From Rhizobium sp. Q54 (GTDB lineage Bacteria; Pseudomonadota; Alphaproteobacteria; Rhizobiales; Beijerinckiaceae): a DNA stretch of 8,852 nt. Made by a program: the position numbers and the translations under genes. Below the pieces are notes generated by a model. That model had not been told where the DNA came from, did no database searches, and was given only the letters and a program-made list of their open reading frames with translations. This document shows positions 5,775-8,852 of the stretch, piece after piece; position 1 is the first letter of the stretch, and the number at the start of each line of letters is the position of its first letter. The DNA lies in assembly GCA_945903655.1 (NCBI GenBank), contig CAMDOY010000137.1:1-8852 (forward strand). The letters run 5' to 3'.

Positions 5775-6539
5775 ATGTCCGAGCCCATCTGGAATCAGTT
5801 TCTCACTGAGCGCGACAAGGCGGTTTTCGCAGCCTCCGGCTATGGCGCGCGTGGCGGTTTTGGCAAGCGTCCGGCCCTACTGGTGATCGACGTCAACTAC
5901 GCCTTCTGTGGCGATAAGCCCGAGCCCATTCTCGAGTCCATCAAGCGCTGGCGCAACTCCTGTGGCGAGGAGAGTTGGCCTGCGGTGGCCGCCATCCGCT
6001 CGCTCATCGACAAGTGCCATGAGAAGGGCCTGCCGGTGATCTACACCACCGGCGTTCGCCGCGACGACAATTGGGACTCCGGTTCCTGGAGTTGGAAGAA
6101 TGCGCGCGGCGGCGAACGTCCCACGGTCCCCGCCACCAATATCGACGGCAATGAAATTGTCGCCGAGATTGCACCGGCGCCCCAGGATATCGTGGTGCTG
6201 AAACAGAAGCCCTCCGGCTTCTTCGGCACGAACCTCGCCTCCTATCTGACCCTGCTGGGCGCGGACAGCGTCATCGTCACGGGCACCACGACCTCTGGCT
6301 GCGTGCGCGCCACCGTGCTCGACGCCTTCAGCATGAACTATCATGTGGCCATCGCAGAGGAAGGCTGCTTCGACCGCTCGCAAGCCAGCCACGCCATCAA
6401 CCTCTGCGACATGAACGCCAAATACGCCGACGTCTTGAAAACGGCGGAGGTGCTCGACTTCATTGACACTCTGCCCGAAGACCTTTTTGATCTCCCCAAG
6501 GGCGCAGCGCCAAAAATGGCCAAAGCAGTTGGTTTTTAA
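5775..6539 (+). CDS. Isochorismatase-family cysteine amidohydrolase, copy 1
   Basis: This 254-aa cytoplasmic hydrolase belongs to the isochorismatase superfamily, on the N-carbamoylsarcosine-amidase-like side. The catalytic triad can be assigned as D39 (ALLVIDVNYAF), K143 (VVLKQKPSGFFG) and C176 (TTTSGCVRA). The 33-residue Lys-to-Cys spacing equals that of N-carbamoylsarcosine amidohydrolase as I recall it. The C-terminal stretch DRSQASHAINLCDMNAKYAD (about 197-216) also resembles that enzyme. A ~30-residue N-terminal lead (FLTERDK...GFGKRP) and the SCG at 62-64 suggest a distinct subfamily. Such enzymes usually hydrolyse amide, carbamoyl or ureido bonds through the cysteine; the substrate is unproven. 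ATG 5775 follows AAAGGAG (5762-5768). It sits 26 nt after the binding protein and 10 nt before its paralogue. Confidence 0.9.
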   Translation: MSEPIWNQFLTERDKAVFAASGYGARGGFGKRPALLVIDVNYAFCGDKPEPILESIKRWRNSCGEESWPAVAAIRSLIDKCHEKGLPVIYTTGVRRDDNWDSGSWSWKNARGGERPTVPATNIDGNEIVAEIAPAPQDIVVLKQKPSGFFGTNLASYLTLLGADSVIVTGTTTSGCVRATVLDAFSMNYHVAIAEEGCFDRSQASHAINLCDMNAKYADVLKTAEVLDFIDTLPEDLFDLPKGAAPKMAKAVGF

Positions 6540-6549
6540 GGAGGGTGAC

Positions 6550-7335
6550 ATGAATGATGGCAAAGCAGGCGACCGTATCTGGGACGCCTTTCTGACGGAA
6601 CGGGATAAAAAAGTCTTCCAAACCTCCGGCTTCGGCGCGAAGGCGGGGTTTGGCAAGCGCCCCGCCTTGCTCATCATCGATGTGAGCTATGGCTTTGCTG
6701 GCGACAAGCCCGAGCCAATTCTTGAGTCCATCAAGCGCTGGAGCAATTCCTGCGGCGCGGAGAGCTGGGACGCCATTGAGGCCATCGACAAGCTGGCGCA
6801 GGCGTTCCGGGCCAAGAAAATGCCGGTGATCTACACCACCGGCCAAAACCGGACGGATGGTTGGGATGTGGGCAGCTGGGCCTGGAAGAACACGCGCACG
6901 GACGAATCCCTGCCGCGCCCCACGCAATATCTCGACGCCAACGAGATCGTGGCCGAAATCGCGCCCCAGCCGCAGGACATGGTCGTCTACAAACAAAAGC
7001 CCTCAGGTTTCTTCGGCTCCAATCTGGCGGCCTATCTAACCCTCCTGGGCGCCGATAGCGTCATCGTGACGGGCACGACGACATCGGGCTGCGTGCGCGC
7101 CTCCGTGATCGACGCCTTCAGCATGAACTATCGTGTGGCTGTTGCGGAGGATGGCTGCTTTGATCGTTCGCAGGCAAGCCATGCGATCAATCTATGCGAT
7201 ATGCATGCAAAATATGCAGACGTGGTCCCCTCTGCGGAGATCATCGCCTATGTCGAAACCCTTGCCGATGACCTCTTCCCCAATCTCCCCAAGGGCAAAG
7301 CCCCTCCGGAGCCTGCGCATCTGAAACTGGTGTGA
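6550..7335 (+). CDS. Isochorismatase-family cysteine amidohydrolase, copy 2
   Basis: This 261-aa paralogue of the preceding gene is about 70% identical by my hand count (166 of 237 aligned residues, no gaps). The triad is conserved as D44, K148 and C181, so the protein should be active. Identity is highest from the catalytic lysine to the C-terminus (about 80%) and lowest in the middle (copy 1 residues about 93-142), where the substrate-facing part may differ. The ATG at 6550 is chosen because AAGGAGG (6538-6544) lies just before it and overlaps the TAA of copy 1, giving tight coupling. The frame is open upstream to 6463, but that would overlap copy 1. The two may form a hetero-oligomer, or act on related or successive substrates. 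The tail after about residue 245 is proline-rich and unlike copy 1. Confidence 0.9.
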   Translation: MNDGKAGDRIWDAFLTERDKKVFQTSGFGAKAGFGKRPALLIIDVSYGFAGDKPEPILESIKRWSNSCGAESWDAIEAIDKLAQAFRAKKMPVIYTTGQNRTDGWDVGSWAWKNTRTDESLPRPTQYLDANEIVAEIAPQPQDMVVYKQKPSGFFGSNLAAYLTLLGADSVIVTGTTTSGCVRASVIDAFSMNYRVAVAEDGCFDRSQASHAINLCDMHAKYADVVPSAEIIAYVETLADDLFPNLPKGKAPPEPAHLKLV

Positions 7336-7361
7336 TCGGCATAGGACTTGCCTTGAACACA

Positions 7362-7384
7362 GGCGCGGGTATTACGCCCGCGCC
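7362..7384 (+). promoter_or_regulatory. GC-rich hairpin between hydrolase 2 and the LysR gene
   Basis: GGCGCGGG (7362-7369) pairs perfectly with CCCGCGCC (7377-7384) around the 7-nt loop TATTACG. It sits in the 63-nt gap before the LysR start and ends 14 nt before the ATG. With no T-run after it, it is not a classic intrinsic terminator. It could cause pausing, protect the 3' end of the upstream mRNA, or lower expression of the regulator. The LysR gene shows no Shine-Dalgarno between the hairpin and its ATG. Confidence 0.4.
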
Positions 7385-7398
7385 CCGGCGCCCAACCC

Positions 7399-8355
7399 AT
7401 GCAACCCATTGATCTGCGCGGTTTAGAAATTTTTCTCGCTGTCTGCGATACGGGCGGCCTCACTTCAGCAGCCCGCTCCCTTGATCTCACCCAGGCGGCC
7501 GTCTCCCAGCATCTGGCCAAGATCGAGCGAGAACTTGGCGTGCAATTGGTGGATCGCTCCATTCGCCCGCAACAGGTGACGGCTGCCGGGCACTATCTGC
7601 GCCAACGCACACGCAAGCTATTCGCCGAATTCGATGAGATCCGCGCAGGCGTCGCCCGCTACCGGGATCGCGACATACCCGAGCTGCATATCAGCCTCGT
7701 CGAATCCATCGCCGTAGCGCTGCTGCCGCATCTTGTGGCGGGCCTTAAAGGGCGGGTCGGCTCCCTCTCCATCACAAGCGGCACGACCCATCCCCTCATG
7801 CCGGAATTGCGCGATGGCGCCTTCGACATGATCGTCACGACCGAACAGCCCGATGGGATCGACGATGCGCAAATGATGCCGCTACTGACGGAACCCCTGC
7901 TGCTCGTACTGCCCAATTCGCAGGAAGCGCCGCAAGATTGGGAAGGCGTCGCCGAGCTTGCGGCGCGCCTTGAGTTCATTCGCTTTGGACGAAAGCGCCG
8001 CCTGTCCAAGATCATCGATCATCAATTCGCGCGGTTTGGCGTCGAGCCCCATGGTTCGCTGGAGTTCGACTCCTCCTTCGCCATCATCGACCGGGTGCGC
8101 CAGGGGCTTGGCTGGGCCGTCTCGACGCCGCTCTGCGTCTTTGCGGCGGGGGCTTCGAACGAGGATGTCAGGCTCATCCCCTTTCCATCCTCCACCCCCG
8201 TGCGATGCGTCAATCTGGTCTGGATGTCGGAGCGAGGCAGCGGCCCCGCCGAGCTTGTCGGTAAAGCCTGCCGGGAGATTTTCGAACATTTGATCATCCC
8301 GGAATTGCGCTTGCGGGCGCCGGGCCTTGAGGATCGCGTCGCCATCGCGCAATAG
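7399..8355 (+). CDS. LysR-type transcriptional regulator
   Basis: This 318-aa LysR-family DNA-binding regulator has normal family length. The N-terminal winged helix-turn-helix spans about residues 5-65. Its recognition portion is GGLTSAARSLDLTQAAVSQH (19-38), followed by LGVQLVDRS. A linker helix runs to about 90, and a periplasmic-binding-protein-like effector domain spans about 94-300, with LRDGAFDMIVT (137-147) and VRQGLGWAV (233-241) typical of that domain. ATG 7399 fits the usual start but has no visible Shine-Dalgarno, and a GC hairpin lies just upstream, so expression may be low. It reads in the same direction as the importer/hydrolase genes and lies 63 nt after the last one. It most likely controls them in response to the imported compound or a hydrolysis product. 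That role is inferred. Confidence 0.95.
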   Translation: MQPIDLRGLEIFLAVCDTGGLTSAARSLDLTQAAVSQHLAKIERELGVQLVDRSIRPQQVTAAGHYLRQRTRKLFAEFDEIRAGVARYRDRDIPELHISLVESIAVALLPHLVAGLKGRVGSLSITSGTTHPLMPELRDGAFDMIVTTEQPDGIDDAQMMPLLTEPLLLVLPNSQEAPQDWEGVAELAARLEFIRFGRKRRLSKIIDHQFARFGVEPHGSLEFDSSFAIIDRVRQGLGWAVSTPLCVFAAGASNEDVRLIPFPSSTPVRCVNLVWMSERGSGPAELVGKACREIFEHLIIPELRLRAPGLEDRVAIAQ

Positions 8356-8377
8356 GCGACGCTACGGTTCCGCCTAT
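8352..8377. repeat. Inverted repeat containing both convergent stop codons
   Basis: ATAGGCG (8352-8358) is the exact reverse complement of CGCCTAT (8371-8377). The left arm contains the TAG of the LysR gene and the right arm contains the stop of the minus-strand gene, so the two convergent genes end in mirror-image sequence 18 nt apart. It may act as a weak bidirectional 3' hairpin, but no T-run is present on either side. Confidence 0.35.
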
Positions 8378-8852
8378 GGCTTGCGCATCCACAAGGTGAT
8401 CTCGCCGACGGTTTCGCGCGGCGCGTAGTCGGAAAGGGCGGCCATGATGTCAGCATGGCCCATAGCTCTTGTCGTTCGCTCATCCTTGTCAACAAGGATT
8501 ACGTCAGGACGCCCTGTGCGCACATCCTCCAGAAACATGCGCGCGTCCTGGTCCATATAGGTCGTCAAACGGGCCCTGTAAGCGTCATCGCCAATGCGGG
8601 CGCCGATCAGGGTCAGCGAGGCGATGGTGAGCCACAGGCTATGGGGCCGACCGACCCACACCCCGCCCACGCGCCGCACCAAGGGAAAGCCCACATCAAG
8701 CTGGCCGGATAAGGAAATCATTCGGGGCTGAGGGGGCGCGAGGCGCTGGACAGCGGGCTGCAAGCCCCTGTGTTCCTCCCAATCGCTGAATTGCAAAAAG
8801 GCGCCGAACAGGATGGGCGCGCCGACCATGACGGGAACAAGACCAAAAAGAA
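8374..8852 (-). CDS. C-terminal part of a probable polytopic membrane protein (partial)
   Basis: The minus-strand frame is open from the right edge of the window to a stop at 8374-8376, giving 158 residues of a C-terminal portion. It begins with a hydrophobic stretch (LFGLVPVMVGAPILFGAFLQ), probably the last membrane helix. The rest is a soluble domain containing GFPLVRRVGGVWVGRPHSLW and ending GEITLWMRKP. A last helix followed by a small soluble C-terminal domain, with DVILVDKDE and a closing strand, is the layout I associate with GT39/ArnT-like or similar multi-spanning glycosyltransferase-type proteins. The match is loose and the catalytic part lies outside the window. An internal ATG at 8827-8829 exists but would cut the helix, so the true start is probably beyond the edge. 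It converges on the LysR gene and is probably unrelated to it. Confidence 0.6.
   Translation of the reverse strand, partial: LFGLVPVMVGAPILFGAFLQFSDWEEHRGLQPAVQRLAPPQPRMISLSGQLDVGFPLVRRVGGVWVGRPHSLWLTIASLTLIGARIGDDAYRARLTTYMDQDARMFLEDVRTGRPDVILVDKDERTTRAMGHADIMAALSDYAPRETVGEITLWMRKP

Noticed and set aside
6463..6549. Upstream extension of hydrolase 2 into hydrolase 1
   Set aside because: ATG 6550 has a strong AAGGAGG, and the aligned paralogue begins at the equivalent position.
7362..7384. Intrinsic terminator separating the LysR gene from the operon
   Set aside because: The stem is strong but no T-run follows, so it is listed as a hairpin of unknown role instead.

Overview
The window looks like a chromosomal stretch from an alphaproteobacterium, plausibly one of the Hyphomicrobiales. 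This is inferred from moderately high-GC codon use in the main genes, strong AAGGAG-type ribosome binding sites, and the styles of the ABC transporters, isochorismatase-like hydrolases and LysR regulator. I cannot name a genus. The first ~1.15 kb differs: it is visibly more AT-rich, mostly non-coding and full of short repeats and hairpins. It carries only a small winged-helix-like gene (517-717) closed by a near-ideal intrinsic terminator (759-792) and one very short ORF (898-972).

From about 1.17 kb almost everything reads on the plus strand. First comes a two-gene ABC-2 transporter: an ATPase (1173-1934) and a membrane protein (1931-2734) joined by an ATGA overlap. After a 264-nt gap with an AT-rich likely promoter zone and a hairpin next to a Shine-Dalgarno, a second unit begins: a NitT/TauT-type importer consisting of ATPase (2999-3784), permease (3828-4697) and secreted binding protein (4753-5748). 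It is followed at short spacing by two tandem, roughly 70% identical isochorismatase-superfamily cysteine amidohydrolases (5775-6539 and 6550-7335) and a LysR-type regulator (7399-8355). The window ends with the C-terminal part of a convergent minus-strand membrane protein (8374 to the right edge).

The genes at 2999-8355 are best read as one uptake-and-hydrolysis module. The binding protein captures a small compound in the periplasm, the ATPase/permease pair imports it, one or both hydrolases cleave an amide or ureido bond in the cytoplasm, and the LysR protein senses the compound or a product. The hydrolases carry the Asp-Lys-Cys triad, with the Lys-to-Cys spacing that I recall for N-carbamoylsarcosine amidohydrolase. 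An amide, carbamoyl or ureido substrate used as a nitrogen source is therefore the leading guess, but the sequence does not fix it. Whether the upstream ABC-2 pair belongs to the same physiology is unclear. No CRISPR array, tRNA, rRNA or intact insertion sequence was seen.
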